A stretch of DNA of 64,000 nucleotides from Bartonella sp. AU55XJBT (GCF_028618525.1 NZ_JAQITC010000010.1:35027-99026), one strand, 5' to 3'; counted from the first letter of the stretch, positions 1-10,470 are shown. Numbers and translations are program-made. Notes: a model not told the origin generated them from the letters alone.

Positions 1-1556
1 AAAACCAGTACACAAGAAAAAGATGCTGATGGCAAGCTGCTCGATATTGCTCAAAGAGCACGTTCTGATGTTTCTGTTCTTAATCTCAATAACAGCTCTA
101 TTGTTTTTGCAGAACCAATAGAAGGACATTACCACACATTGCATATAGGTTCTGGAAAACCAGAGACTAAAGCCGTCTATAATGCAACAGGCAATGCACA
201 GATTTCTTTCAATACTTTGTGGAATGATAGCAAGCCAATAACAGAGCAAAAAACAGATCGTCTTCTGATTCATGGTGATGTTTCAGGTACTACATTGGTT
301 TATGTCACTGGACATTTAAAAAAGAACAATATTGAAGAAAATAATTCTACTCCTAGCAATATGCACGATTTTTCACTGATTCAAGTTTTTGGAAAAGCAA
401 ATCTGAACTCTTTTAAACTAGCAAATGGCTATATCACAATAAGTGGTTCACCTTATAAATATATACTGAAAGCTTATGAAACAATGTCAAACCATAGTAA
501 AAACAATGGTAAACAAAATCTTTCAGGAGAAAATAAAAAGTTTTGGGATTTTCGCTTACAGCCAGTACTTCTTGATAATAACTCAAAAGTAAAAACTGTC
601 GTGCCATAAATACAAAGTATTTGATTATGCCAAATGCTCTCTTTTATAGTGGATTGACCGATATGTCTGAGCAAAGCGCATTGTTAGCTAATCTCAGAAC
701 ATCTGTGTTGAGAAAACAACAAGGAAAACAGAATGGCTTCTTCTTATACACCTATGGAAGCACAGGAACATTATCATCCGCGCGGGGGGGGGCCTCTTAA
801 ATATGGGTATGGTGCTGATCTTCGCTATGCCGCTCTTCAAGGAGGTGTCAACTTCACAGCGCTGGAAGGGCATAATACCACAACCACATTTCAGTCTTGT
901 CGGAACCTACGGACAGCTTTCTTTCACTCCAAAGGATATGAAAAACGCAGTGAAGAGCACCATTGATAAGTGGTCACTCACAGCCTATGGCACCCTACAA
1001 CATAACAATGGTTTCTATCTTGATACACTTTATCCCATGGCATCCTAAAAGGAGAAATCGCCAATGCTCTCGTTGGCAAAACCGCAAAATTGAAAAATGC
1101 CAAGATGTTCACAATCTCCACAACTGTTGGCAAACAATTTGCCACCGGAATGGAAGGCATAATATTCGAACCTCACGCACAATTTGCCTATCAACATTTG
1201 ATGTTTGATACAATTTTAGATGCTAATAATCTGACCATTGACATGCAAAATCCTCATCAATGGATGATCCGTATTGGCGGACGTTTGACCAAAACCATTG
1301 CCACTGAAAACAATCATCCTATGTCTTTCTATGGAAAAATCAACTTGATCAAAACCTTTGGGGATGATCGAGCGCTCCATATTGATAAGGATTATAAACT
1401 TGATCCTATGGGACCTGCAATTGAAGGCGGTGTTGCATCAATGCACAATTGTCCACGAACCTCTCCCTTCATGGTGATGTGAGTTATCAACAAAAGCTGC
1501 AGAAAACGGGTATATCGGGAGCAAGTTTTTCAGGCAGAATACGCTATCAGTTTTAA
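1..1556 (+). pseudogene. autotransporter outer-membrane protein, C-terminal part, frameshifted
   Basis: The first frame is open from base 1 to the stop at 607-609 and reads like the end of a pertactin-type passenger (GHYHTLHIGSG, TLVYVTGHL, ISGSPYKYILKAYE). The barrel domain follows in pieces: MPNALFYSGLTDMSEQS in another frame from about 595, then YGYGADLRYAALQGGVNF after a G tract, GTYGQLSFTPKDM after about 892, KMFTISTTVGKQFATGMEG after about 1028, and a last piece after about 1432 ending GRIRYQF at 1554-1556, a typical barrel C-terminus with terminal Phe. At least five frame changes are needed, so no intact product is expected. The 5' end lies outside the window. Family knowledge: Bartonella carries several such autotransporters used as surface adhesins. 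Confident as an autotransporter relic; which member of the family is unknown. Confidence 0.85.
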
Positions 1557-1602
1557 ATCAAAATGAGAAAAATAGCCTATTCATTCTATTCTATTTAACG
1601 AA

Positions 1603-1634
1603 AAAAAGGCAGCATATTGTGCTGCCTTTTTGGT
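1603..1634. terminator. rho-independent terminator, probably bidirectional
   Basis: A-rich tract, then the inverted repeat AAAGGCAGCA / TGCTGCCTTT around a TATTG loop, then a T run. It lies 47 bases after the autotransporter barrel stop and can work on either strand. Confidence 0.8.
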
Positions 1635-2019
1635 TTATGACGATTTGTTTTTTAAGTGATTTTTAAAACAGAAAACAGCAAAATATTTGAAGACTATCAT
1701 TGATCATTGGAAATTTTTTACAAAAAACTCTTCTTTTATAAAGAATAAAGCTTAGCATTTTCCAATGAATAATGCCCAAAGCTCTAAAAAAGAGAACAAC
1801 TAAACATAAAATGATAAACAAAAAACAGGGCAACACTGTCAAACGAAGAATTTATGTTAAAGTCACTTGTATATTTTACAACCAAGGTTCTAATAGGATT
1901 TTTAATATTATAGCTCAAACACTATCCAGCAAATTCATGACTAAAAAAAATCCTATTATCCTCCCTTCCCTTTAAACAATGCCGCCAAACATCTTCAAAA
2001 ACTTCAAAACAAAAAACGA
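1635..2019. other. intergenic, AT-rich
   Basis: Separates the autotransporter relic from the convergent dpp operon. An open frame at 1772-1975 (67 codons, very Lys/Ile/Asn-rich, no ribosome binding site) is most likely chance. No RNA gene or clear regulatory site seen. Confidence 0.5.
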
Positions 2020-2802
2020 TCACGCTCTTTGTTCTCTATGAACAATAGGCTCAATACTGGCTTCAAAAAACACCTTTGTATAATCATGTTGTGCATGTAA
2101 ATTACGCAATTCATCATTGCTAAGCTCTTCAAGAATAATCCCTTTATGCATAATTCCAACTCGTTCACAAATATGGGCAACAACAGCAAGATCATGGGAT
2201 ACCATCAAATAAGTAAGCTTTTTTCTCGCACGTAACGATTTCAATAAGTTTAAAATTTCAGCCTGTACCGATACATCCAATGCAGATGTTGGCTCATCAA
2301 GCAACAAAACCTCTGGCTCGATAATTAAAGCACGAGCAAGCGCAATACGCTGACGCTGCCCTCCAGATAATTCATGAGGATAACGATAAAGAAACGAAGA
2401 ATTTAAGCCAACGGAATCTAAAGCATCCTCTACCCTTTCTCTTTGATTATCCATGCCATGGATTTTGAGCGATTCAGAAAGAACCGTATGAACCATTTTT
2501 CTTGGATGAAGGGATGCATAAGGATCCTGAAAAACCATTTGAATACGACGCAGAAAACTCTTGTCTCTTTTTTTTGCGACCTCTTCTCCATCAAAAAGAA
2601 ATTTTCCACTATATTCTGGAATAAGCCCAACCAGTGTATTCAAAATAGTCGATTTTCCACATCCTGATTCACCAATCAAACCGTAAGCTTCACCACGCTT
2701 AATATGAAAATTAACATTTTTAACAACGGTTACAGCCTTGTGCCTATGCCCAAACGTTACAGATAAATTAGAAACATCAATAATATTCTCACAATTTGCC
2801 AT
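2020..2802 (-). CDS. dppF: dipeptide/oligopeptide ABC transporter ATP-binding protein (DppF-type)
   Basis: Cytoplasmic ATPase that powers peptide import with the neighbouring DppD subunit. 260 residues from the chosen start MANCENII. Walker A GESGCGKST at about 44-52, Q-loop in MVFQDPYASLHP, signature LSGGQRQRIALARAL, Walker [12 protein letters not shown] and switch HIS in VSHDL, all in order. A longer reading from 2895 exists, but the start at 2802 is preceded by GAGGAGG and overlaps the end of dppD by 14 bases, which fits translational coupling. It is somewhat short for DppF: the C-terminal oligopeptide-type extension is brief, ending with IEPIVHREQRA. Last gene of the dppBCDF run. Family assignment is firm; transported substrate (peptide, heme or other) is not shown by sequence. 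Confidence 0.9.
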   Translation of the reverse strand: MANCENIIDVSNLSVTFGHRHKAVTVVKNVNFHIKRGEAYGLIGESGCGKSTILNTLVGLIPEYSGKFLFDGEEVAKKRDKSFLRRIQMVFQDPYASLHPRKMVHTVLSESLKIHGMDNQRERVEDALDSVGLNSSFLYRYPHELSGGQRQRIALARALIIEPEVLLLDEPTSALDVSVQAEILNLLKSLRARKKLTYLMVSHDLAVVAHICERVGIMHKGIILEELSNDELRNLHAQHDYTKVFFEASIEPIVHREQRA

Positions 2803-3673
2803 GAGGAACCTCCTCAACACCATTAACAATCGTAGGATTATACAACCAATCAGGATCACGCTCAGGAACAGCCAAAACATCAACAGGATTATCAAGCCGT
2901 GGTAAACTTGCTAGCAAAGCCTTTGTATAAGGATGACAAGCGTGAGACAAATCAGAAGCAGGCAACTCTTCTAGCACACGTCCCGCATACATCACCAAAA
3001 TACGATCACAAAAATCGGCAATCATATTCAAATCATGACTAATGAAAATAAGCCCCGTTCCAGACTTTGTCACAAGTTCATCTAATACGGATAAAACTTG
3101 TCGTCTAACCGTAATATCAAGAGCAGATGTTGGTTCATCAGCAATAATTAAATCAGGTTTCGGAATGAGCATCATTGCAATCATCACACGCTGCCCCATC
3201 CCTCCAGATATTTCATGAGGAAAGAGACGCATCACATGTTCAGGATCACGAATATGGACAGATTCTAACATAGATATGGTTCTCTCCCGCGCTTCAACTT
3301 TTGAAACACGGTAATGAATACGGTAAGCCTCCATAATCTGCTCCCCAATCCGTATGAGTGGATTAAGTGAATATTTGGGGTCCTGTAAAATCATTGAAAT
3401 ACGCTTACCGCGGATTTTTCGCATCTGAGGTTCACTTGCAGTCAATAAATCAACATCCTCAAAGCGCATTTTTTTAGCTTTAACAATGGCTGATTTTGGA
3501 CTCAGCTTTAGTATTGCCCGTCCAGTCATCGATTTTCCAGACCCAGATTCACCAACAATTCCAATTTTTTCTTTTCCGACAGAAAAGCTAACGCCGCGCA
3601 CAACTTCTGAAATGCCGCGCGTTGTAGGAAAAGAAATACGTAAATCTTCTACTTCTAATAATTTATTATCCAT
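2789..3673 (-). CDS. dppD: dipeptide/oligopeptide ABC transporter ATP-binding protein (DppD-type)
   Basis: Second ATPase subunit of the peptide importer. Walker [10 protein letters not shown] near residue 40-48 (the last position is Met rather than Ser/Thr, seen in some DppD/OppD proteins), Q-loop [12 protein letters not shown], signature [15 protein letters not shown], Walker [14 protein letters not shown]-loop FISHDL, and the C-terminal oligopeptide extension with [15 protein letters not shown]. Start [11 protein letters not shown] at 3673 is chosen because it overlaps the end of dppC by 8 bases; the frame is open further upstream to 3706 but that part encodes no conserved sequence. DppD and DppF form the heterodimeric ATPase in this family. 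Confidence 0.9.
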   Translation of the reverse strand: MDNKLLEVEDLRISFPTTRGISEVVRGVSFSVGKEKIGIVGESGSGKSMTGRAILKLSPKSAIVKAKKMRFEDVDLLTASEPQMRKIRGKRISMILQDPKYSLNPLIRIGEQIMEAYRIHYRVSKVEARERTISMLESVHIRDPEHVMRLFPHEISGGMGQRVMIAMMLIPKPDLIIADEPTSALDITVRRQVLSVLDELVTKSGTGLIFISHDLNMIADFCDRILVMYAGRVLEELPASDLSHACHPYTKALLASLPRLDNPVDVLAVPERDPDWLYNPTIVNGVEEVPHGKL

Positions 3674-4595
3674 TGCGTGGATCCAATACATCACGAAGAC
3701 CGTCACCTAAAAGATTGAAAGCAAGGCTTGCAAATAATATTGCGCAGCCTGGTATTGCCGCCAACCACCAATTTGTCATCATAAATTCCCGCCCTGAGGA
3801 AAGCATTGCCCCCCATTCAGGACTTGGAAGTTGAGCTCCCAACCCTAAAAATCCGAGGCCAGCAGCCGTTAAAATAATCCCAGACATATCTAAAGTTAAT
3901 CGGACAATCACTGAAGGAATACACATGGGTGCAACATGAAACAAAATTATCCGCCAAGCAGAAGCACCCTGCAAGCGAACCACAGAAACATAATCAGAAG
4001 AACGTATCGTTAAAGTCTCAGCACGTGCTAAACGTGCAATTGGTGGCCATGCTGCAATTGAAATTGCAATAGAAGCATTTTCTATCCCTGGTCCCAATGC
4101 AGCTGAAAAGGCAAGAGCTAAAATCAAACCTGGAAAAGCAAGAAAAATATCGACAATACGCATGAGCACAGTATCAACCCATCCCCCCATATAACCAGAG
4201 ACGGTCCCAACGATAAGGCCTATTGGACCGACAATAATGGTTGTAAGAAAGACAACATAAAGAGTAATACGGGAACCAAAAACAAGGCGACTAAAAATGT
4301 CACGTCCTAATTCATCTGTCCCAAAATAATGCGCTATAGAAGGTGGCTGCAACCGATGCCCCAGATCATTGCTAAGAAAATCATGCGTAGCAATCCAAGG
4401 AGCAAAAAATGCACATATGATAATAATACAAATAATAAGCAAACCGAATACAGCCGAAAAGTTATGAAAAAACTTAACCAGTGCGTGATAAATTCTTTGT
4501 ATGTTTGCTTGAATTATGGACCGTGGAACAGGGTCATTTAACCAAGAGCTCAAAGAAGATGATGATTGCGATTGATGATGATTACTGACTGTCAT
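3666..4595 (-). CDS. dppC: peptide ABC transporter permease (DppC-type)
   Basis: Inner-membrane permease subunit of the importer, about 309 residues. It has a hydrophilic N-terminus with one membrane segment (FGLLIICIIIICAFFAPWIATHD), the DELGRDIFSRLVFGSR motif typical of OppC/DppC proteins, five further membrane segments, and the EAA-type loop (SIAAWPPIARLARAETL) that docks on the ATPases. An in-frame TTG at 4601 gives two more residues; ATG at 4595 is preferred because AAGGA stands about nine bases upstream. The start lies two bases after the dppB stop, so the genes are co-transcribed. Confident on family, inferred on substrate. Confidence 0.9.
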   Translation of the reverse strand: MTVSNHHQSQSSSSLSSWLNDPVPRSIIQANIQRIYHALVKFFHNFSAVFGLLIICIIIICAFFAPWIATHDFLSNDLGHRLQPPSIAHYFGTDELGRDIFSRLVFGSRITLYVVFLTTIIVGPIGLIVGTVSGYMGGWVDTVLMRIVDIFLAFPGLILALAFSAALGPGIENASIAISIAAWPPIARLARAETLTIRSSDYVSVVRLQGASAWRIILFHVAPMCIPSVIVRLTLDMSGIILTAAGLGFLGLGAQLPSPEWGAMLSSGREFMMTNWWLAAIPGCAILFASLAFNLLGDGLRDVLDPRNG

Positions 4596-4597
4596 AT

Positions 4598-5671
4598 TCA
4601 ACGTGTCCTTGGATCAAAAATGCGATAAAGCAAATCAGAAAATAAATTAATGGCGACAAAGATAAATCCTACAAGTAAAGTACATCCTACAACTGCATTC
4701 ATATCTCCAGCGAGAAGAGCATTTGTCAAATAATGTCCAAAACCAGGCCAAGCAAAAACTGTTTCCGTCAAAACTGCTCCTTCTAATAAAAAAGCATAAG
4801 AAAGTGCAACAACGGTAATAACTTGAACAGCAGCATTCCGAAAAGCATGCCCCCAAACCGTTCGCGCCCACGATAATCCCTTTACACGTGCCGTAATGAT
4901 ATATTCCTGATTGAGTTGCTCAATCATAAACCCACGAGTCATACGACTAATATAAGCCATAGCTCCGAAAGCCAAAATCAAAGCAGGCGTAATAATGTGA
5001 CTAAAGACATTCCCAAAAGCCTCCCATTGTCCTTGGCTCGCAGTATCCCAAAGAAAAAATCCTGTTTTGGGTTCAAAAGAATATTCATAAAGAAAATCAA
5101 GTCGTCCTGGACCACCAACCCAGCTAAGTTTAGCATAAAAGATAAACAATGCCATAAGCCCAAGCCAAAATGTCGGCGTAGAATAACTCAAAAGTGTAAA
5201 AACACGGACAACATAATCAATAAATGAATCGCGATACATTGCTGCAAAAACACCAAAGGGAATTCCAAGAGTTGTGCCAATGACAATAGCGACCGTTGCA
5301 AGCTCTAATGTTGCAGGAAATACGCGCATAATATCTTCTAAAACAGGACGCCCAGACGTTAAAGCATCGCCAAAGTCAAACAAAAATACATTATGAAGAT
5401 ACTTCCAATATTGAACAATCAACGGCTTATCAAGACCCAGCTTATAATACATGGCATCATAAGCTTCCTGACTAATATTATCACCAAGAATAGATAGAAC
5501 AGGATCGAGGGGGAGAAGATGACCAAGAAAAAAAGTAATCGTCACCAACCCAAGCAATGTGATAAAAACTGAAATAAGAAGTTTTAATCCCTTGAACAAA
5601 AAATCCCATAAAAATAATTTTTTCTGCTTTTCTGATACAGCTCTTTCAGTCTCTGAAAGTGGCAAAACCAT
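4598..5671 (-). CDS. dppB: peptide ABC transporter permease (DppB-type)
   Basis: Inner-membrane permease subunit, 357 residues, near the family's usual 310-340 with a slightly long charged N-terminus before the first membrane segment (LLISVFITLLGLVTITFFLGHLLP). Typical OppB/DppB elements: the DP...LG..ISQEAYD motif after TM1, LGLDKPLIVQYWKYL, GLPFG-like GIPFGVFAAMYRD, and the EAA loop ITARVKGLSWARTVWGHAF. Ribosome binding site AGAGGGGA stands just before the ATG. First membrane gene after dppA1 and followed directly by dppC, dppD and dppF, so this is one operon on the minus strand. Confidence 0.92.
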   Translation of the reverse strand: MVLPLSETERAVSEKQKKLFLWDFLFKGLKLLISVFITLLGLVTITFFLGHLLPLDPVLSILGDNISQEAYDAMYYKLGLDKPLIVQYWKYLHNVFLFDFGDALTSGRPVLEDIMRVFPATLELATVAIVIGTTLGIPFGVFAAMYRDSFIDYVVRVFTLLSYSTPTFWLGLMALFIFYAKLSWVGGPGRLDFLYEYSFEPKTGFFLWDTASQGQWEAFGNVFSHIITPALILAFGAMAYISRMTRGFMIEQLNQEYIITARVKGLSWARTVWGHAFRNAAVQVITVVALSYAFLLEGAVLTETVFAWPGFGHYLTNALLAGDMNAVVGCTLLVGFIFVAINLFSDLLYRIFDPRTR

Positions 5672-5783
5672 TATAAAAATCCCCTCTGTAGCGACAAAAC
5701 ATAAAGTGAATACCTTTTTTTATAGAATGGAACAATTTCTTATTAAGCATGTTCTGCAATTCTTCTCTATAACATGCTTCTTT

Positions 5784-7385
5784 TTATTTTTCTGCTTCAT
5801 TGTAGTAAAGTCTGTAACTATTCCAAACCCATTTTTTAACATCAGTTCCCATACCAACGGTATAATATGTCTGAAATAAATAAACCATAGGACCATGCTC
5901 TAGCACATAATGCTGTAAAGTACGATATTGCATAATACGCTTCTTAGGGTCTTGTTCAAACAAAGCATCCATCACCATTTTATTAATATTTTCATCATAA
6001 TATCCAGCGCGCCAAGCCAAATACATATTATGCTTTTTCGTAAATGTTGGATCAGGATTAAACACATGATTCAATGAAGCAGGATGTCCATCAGGATCAG
6101 CACTCCCCCACCCCATAAGGGCCGTATCATAATTTCCACCACGTACACGACTCAATAATTGATTTTGAGCCATTTTTTCAATGGTAAGCTCAACACCAAT
6201 TTTGTGTGCATTCGCTTGAATAGACTGTGCAACAGACGACATATAACTAAGGCTACCTACTAAAAGATTAGCTTTAAAGCCGTTAGGATACCCAGCTTCA
6301 GTAATTAACTGTTTTGCTTTTTTCAAATCTAACTTAAAAGGCAGACCTTCTTTTTCATCCAAAGCACCCGGAACACCTAAAGACATATAAGTTGCCCGCG
6401 GAATAGCAATCCCCTTCAAAACAGTTTTTCCAAGACCTTCATAATCAATCAAATAACGAAGTGCCAATCTGACCTTTTCGTTCGCAAAAATTGCATTCTT
6501 ATTATTTAACGATAGATAAATAATCTGCGGACGCAAAACACGACTAATTTTGACTGCTCCCCCCTTTTTTTCAAGGTCTAAAATATCCTCTGAGGAGAGA
6601 TCTCGCGCTATATCCACATCGCCTTTTTCTAAAAGAAGCCTTTGACTAGCTGAATCCGCTACATGTCGTACAACAATCTGCTTAATTTTAGGCACATCCC
6701 CCCAATAATGCTGCGTAGCTTTTAATACAACTTTATCCCCTGGAGACCAACTTGCCAATTTATAAGGTCCAACACAAGCCGAATGTGTCGCTAAATATTT
6801 ATTCCCCATATCACCGTTAATACTCTGCGCTTCAATTGTTTTCCGATCAAGCAAAGCAGAAGCATAAGATTGCCCAATAACCGTCAATATGAGCTGAATA
6901 GGATAGGATTTATCTAATTTTAATTGTAAAGTCTTATCATCAAGAGCCTGAATATTTGTTTCAACATTATCTTTGGTAAATCCATAGTCCATTAAAGATT
7001 GAGCATAACTCAAGCCTAATTTAATAATCCGTCGCATTGACCATACGAGATCATATGCCGTTGCCGTTCTTCCATCATCAAACTTTAAATCATCACGAAG
7101 ATGAAAAACTATTCTTTTGCCATGATCTAAAACGTCCCAAGATTTTGCCATAGCAGGACGAATTTTTGTAGGATCATGCTCATCATATTGCACAAGCGCG
7201 CTGCAAATATTCGTCAACAACTCACTCGTCACAACTTCAACAGTTTGTGCTGGATCAAAACTACTCATTGAATCGATATTCCATGCCATCACCAATATGT
7301 CCTTAGATGAGGCACTGAATGCTGATGTTACAACCCCATTAAAAAAAACTATTGTGCTTAATAAAACACAAATTCTTTTCAACAT
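5784..7385 (-). CDS. dppA: periplasmic dipeptide/heme-type substrate-binding protein, copy 1
   Basis: Solute-binding protein (SBP family 5) that delivers substrate to DppBC in the periplasm. 533 residues. Signal peptide MLKRICVLLSTIVFFNG with cleavage probably after AFSA. Family hallmarks: DPAQTVEVVTSELLTNIC, the FHLRDDLKFDDGR segment, YLATHSACVGPYKL, RLALRYLIDYEGLG and PNPDP-like FNPDPTF. It is the first gene of the operon (113 bases before dppB) and the most divergent of five related binding proteins in this window. Escherichia coli DppA is known to bind both dipeptides and heme; whether this one does is inference. Cluster position makes this the cognate binding protein of the permease. Confidence 0.9.
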   Translation of the reverse strand: MLKRICVLLSTIVFFNGVVTSAFSASSKDILVMAWNIDSMSSFDPAQTVEVVTSELLTNICSALVQYDEHDPTKIRPAMAKSWDVLDHGKRIVFHLRDDLKFDDGRTATAYDLVWSMRRIIKLGLSYAQSLMDYGFTKDNVETNIQALDDKTLQLKLDKSYPIQLILTVIGQSYASALLDRKTIEAQSINGDMGNKYLATHSACVGPYKLASWSPGDKVVLKATQHYWGDVPKIKQIVVRHVADSASQRLLLEKGDVDIARDLSSEDILDLEKKGGAVKISRVLRPQIIYLSLNNKNAIFANEKVRLALRYLIDYEGLGKTVLKGIAIPRATYMSLGVPGALDEKEGLPFKLDLKKAKQLITEAGYPNGFKANLLVGSLSYMSSVAQSIQANAHKIGVELTIEKMAQNQLLSRVRGGNYDTALMGWGSADPDGHPASLNHVFNPDPTFTKKHNMYLAWRAGYYDENINKMVMDALFEQDPKKRIMQYRTLQHYVLEHGPMVYLFQTYYTVGMGTDVKKWVWNSYRLYYNEAEK

Positions 7386-7767
7386 TCTTTTTTCCCCATT
7401 TTATCTCTTCCTATTGTATTTTTGTACCTTTTCACACAAAGTGATTATGATTTTGGTCTTTCACCTTTTAAACAGCATGGTATCAAACATCAACTTCATT
7501 TAATCGAACCAAGCATCTATAAAATAATTCTCTCATACATCAAACTATTATTTAGGACGCTGAGAATCTGTATGACCATAAACCAAAAATTTTCCAATAT
7601 AACTTCCCATATTCATCTCTCCCTATAACTGACGTCAATCATATACGACACAATCCTCAGCAATTTCATCCTCTTTAAAAACTGAAGGGCTCTTACTTAG
7701 GAGAATATTTTCGTCATGTAATGACGCATCAAACTCCTTTTATCTTTGACGACACGAAAAGACACGC
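7386..7767. other. intergenic between dppA copy 1 and copy 2
   Basis: About 380 AT-rich bases holding the upstream region of the dppA1-dppBCDF operon. The dppA1 start is preceded on the minus strand by a G/A-rich ribosome binding site. No gene, strong terminator or repeat recognised. Confidence 0.5.
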
Positions 7768-9393
7768 TTATTTTTCAATTTCACTATAAAAAACACGCGG
7801 CGCACTACTCCAAACCCATTTTTTGACATCAGGTGTCATCGCTATCACATTATATTTCTGAAAAATAAACGCATAAGGTCCCCTTTGCATCAATTCACGT
7901 TGTAAATCCGCATAGAGTTGTGCTCGTTTTTGTGAATCCTTTTGAAACAAAGCCTCTTCAACCTTTTGATTCATCTCTGTATCAAAATACCCATGTTGCC
8001 AACTAGGATAGGCTGTATTCTTTGCCTCAAACCGATTATCAGGATTATAAACAAGACGTGAAGCCATTGTATGAGGATCCGTAGATCCGCTATTCCATCC
8101 GATAAAAGTCGTATCAAAAGCTCGGGCATCCACCTTTGAAAACAACTGTGTCCCTGCGACACGTTCAATTTTAAGACGCACCCCCGCCTGTGCTGCACTA
8201 TCTTGGAGTGACTGGGCAAGAGCTAAAGTATAAGGAGCATTTGAAACAAGAAAATTTGCCTCAAATCCATTTGGATAACCAGCCTCTGCTAAAAGTTCCT
8301 TGGCTTTTTGAATATCAAGCTTAAAGGGTTGCCCTTCTTTTTCATCTAAAGCCCCAAAGTTGCCAAGAGGAATAAAACTTGCCCGTGGAATACCAATTCC
8401 TTTTAGAAGCTTTTTGCCAAAACCTTCATAGTCTATGAGATAGCGCATCGCTAGGCGCACTTTTTCCTTCGCAAAAATGGGATTTGTCGTATTAAATCCC
8501 CAATACATCATGCTTGGCACCAACACCTTTTCCACTTTAACATCTGTTGTTTTCTGTAGATCTGCAAGATCTTCAGGGGTCAAATTACGCGCAACATCAA
8601 TATCGTGCTTTTGCAACAATAAACGTTGTGTTCCAGGCTCTGCCACATGACGAATGAGAATCTGCTTCAGTTTAGGAGCTTCTCCCCAATAATGAGAGCT
8701 TGCATGCAACAAAAGAGCTTCTCCAGGGCGCCAACTTTTTAACTGATAAGGACCAACACAAGCAGCATGCGTTTTCAAATACTGATTGCCCAGATCGCCA
8801 TCTTTTTCATGCTTCATAATTGTCTCACGATCAAGCAAAGCAGTTACATGATTTGCAATAACATTATTAAGAATAAGTTCTGCTGGATAAGGCTTTTCAA
8901 ATTTTATTACCACCGTTTTCTCATCAGGGGCTTGCAAAGCATCATCAACATTTTGTTCTGTAATGCCATATTCATTAAAAGTTGCCGCATCGGCCATTTT
9001 TAATTTAACAACCCGCTTCATCCCCCAAATAAGATCATTGGCGTTGGCTTCTCTCCCATCATTAAACTTCAAACTATCACGCAAATGAAAGGTAATCACT
9101 GTACTGTGATCATCCCCAGCAACATCCCAATGTGTTGCTAAAGATGGAACTATTTTTGTTGGATCATCTGCCGCTGTACTCACCAAATTATCACAAATAT
9201 TTTCAATAATTTCACTTGCATAAACATCATTACTTTGAGCTGGATCAAACGTACTGATTGCATCCATATTCCAAGCCATCACAAGAGTATTCGCCGGCGT
9301 TTTTGCTGCAACTTGTTGTGCAACCACTCCAAGGACCATAAGAGCAGACACAAGAGAGCTGCTCCTTTTCAATATTTTTTTCTTCAAGCTCAT
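7768..9393 (-). CDS. dppA: periplasmic dipeptide/heme-type substrate-binding protein, copy 2
   Basis: 541-residue SBP family 5 protein with a signal peptide (MSLKKKILKRSSSLVSALMV, cleavage near QVAAK). Landmarks: DAISTFDPAQ near residue 45, FHLRDSLKFNDGREANANDL, YGITEQNVDDAL, HAACVGPYQL, RYLIDYEGFGKKLLKG. It is closest to copy 5 (17987-19612), not to its neighbour copy 1. One central stretch is almost base-identical to copy 5, suggesting gene conversion. It has its own upstream region with two palindromes (9445-9481), so it may be controlled separately from the dppA1 operon. Periplasmic, presumably feeding the same DppBC channel, as no second permease is seen in the window. Confidence 0.9.
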   Translation of the reverse strand: MSLKKKILKRSSSLVSALMVLGVVAQQVAAKTPANTLVMAWNMDAISTFDPAQSNDVYASEIIENICDNLVSTAADDPTKIVPSLATHWDVAGDDHSTVITFHLRDSLKFNDGREANANDLIWGMKRVVKLKMADAATFNEYGITEQNVDDALQAPDEKTVVIKFEKPYPAELILNNVIANHVTALLDRETIMKHEKDGDLGNQYLKTHAACVGPYQLKSWRPGEALLLHASSHYWGEAPKLKQILIRHVAEPGTQRLLLQKHDIDVARNLTPEDLADLQKTTDVKVEKVLVPSMMYWGFNTTNPIFAKEKVRLAMRYLIDYEGFGKKLLKGIGIPRASFIPLGNFGALDEKEGQPFKLDIQKAKELLAEAGYPNGFEANFLVSNAPYTLALAQSLQDSAAQAGVRLKIERVAGTQLFSKVDARAFDTTFIGWNSGSTDPHTMASRLVYNPDNRFEAKNTAYPSWQHGYFDTEMNQKVEEALFQKDSQKRAQLYADLQRELMQRGPYAFIFQKYNVIAMTPDVKKWVWSSAPRVFYSEIEK

Positions 9394-10189
9394 AGACGTT
9401 CCCCTTTATTTTTTATCAATGAATGACACTGAAGTGACATGCAAATTTATAATCATAAAGGGCATCTTTATAATTATAAAGATTGAGAAAATACGTTCTC
9501 ATCACTTATACAGAGTCATCTCCTTTTAAATTCCATACACTTTATAAATTCATTAATTGATAGTCTTAATCAAACCATAGTGAACATGGAATATATGTTT
9601 ACCAACCAATATCACATACTTTTCATAATATTTCTTCGCACACAACAATAGACTCTATCAGCCTCTAATTAATCATCAAAACAAAATTCATTATACAATT
9701 TTCCCCAAAGACATAACGAATATAAATCCTTCTAAACTTTAATTTGCATCATTGCTTTGCTGCTATAAAAATAAAATAACAAACAACATGCTGTAACAAA
9801 AACGTTTAGTTCCAAACAGCAACATACAGAGATTTAACGAAGCAATGGAGTGAATACCCGTCGGTCTAAGCTTAAATATCCTCCCCAAAACTGGAACTCA
9901 CACGCAGCAACACCCCTGTCTTAATGGTAGAAAGTTATCAGATAAAAAAAACTAACACAAGCAGCTTGAGTTATTTAACGTCAATTTTTCATCGCAGCAT
10001 TTTATTTTGTATCACTTAGAAAGGTCTTGAACGATCGACCACCCCACAAATAAACCACCGATTATACAACCCAAGCAAAATATAATAATACAACACCAGC
10101 CCTATCTAAAAACCATTTTGCATTTATCAATAAACATGAATAAAATATTCATTACGTATAATAATGTCCATGGCATTAACCGAGATAAA
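9394..10189. other. long non-coding upstream region of dppA copy 2
   Basis: AT-rich. Apart from the paired palindromes close to dppA copy 2 (listed separately), no gene, RNA or terminator is recognised. Confidence 0.4.
9445..9481. promoter_or_regulatory. two tandem palindromes, possible operator
   Basis: CTTTATAATTATAAAG at 9466-9481 is a perfect 16-base palindrome. ATTTATAATCATAAAG at 9445-9460 is a near copy. Their centres are 21 bases apart, two helical turns, and they lie 52-88 bases upstream of the dppA copy 2 start. This arrangement fits cooperative binding of a dimeric regulator; which one is unknown. AT-richness makes chance palindromes more likely. Confidence 0.4.
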
Positions 10190-10470
10190 AACACCTCTTC
10201 TAAACCATTTCAAATGCCAAGCACTGTACATAATATTTTAAGACTGGCAAAGTGTGTGTAATAGTACAGGCTCATTCCTTCATAAGCGTAAGATAGTGAT
10301 GCTCAATAGCTTCACTCTTATACCATTCACCAGCACCGTTGAAAATGAGTTTAGGAGCGAAATGTTTTTTAGGAAAGCACATGAATTAGCACCCCAATGG
10401 TATCTTGCTTTATATATAAAATATCATCCTTATCTAACTCCAGGTACAGGATAGTTAAGATATTACGCTT
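10190..10470. repeat. diverged dispersed repeat, copy A
   Basis: The segment beginning with TTTCAAATGCCAA and containing GGCAAAGTGTGTGTAATAG resembles, by eye, segments near 46595-46720 and 37495-37620. All begin with an ACCT...TTTCAAATG-like stretch and share a G-rich AAAGTGT.GAAT.GTGCC-like part. It is too decayed to code and its original nature is unknown. The open frames at 10254-10454 and 10473-10772 are not convincing genes. Confidence 0.35.

Noticed and set aside
1772..1975. 67-codon ORF after the autotransporter relic
   Set aside because: Composition follows AT-rich DNA, no ribosome site, no recognisable product.
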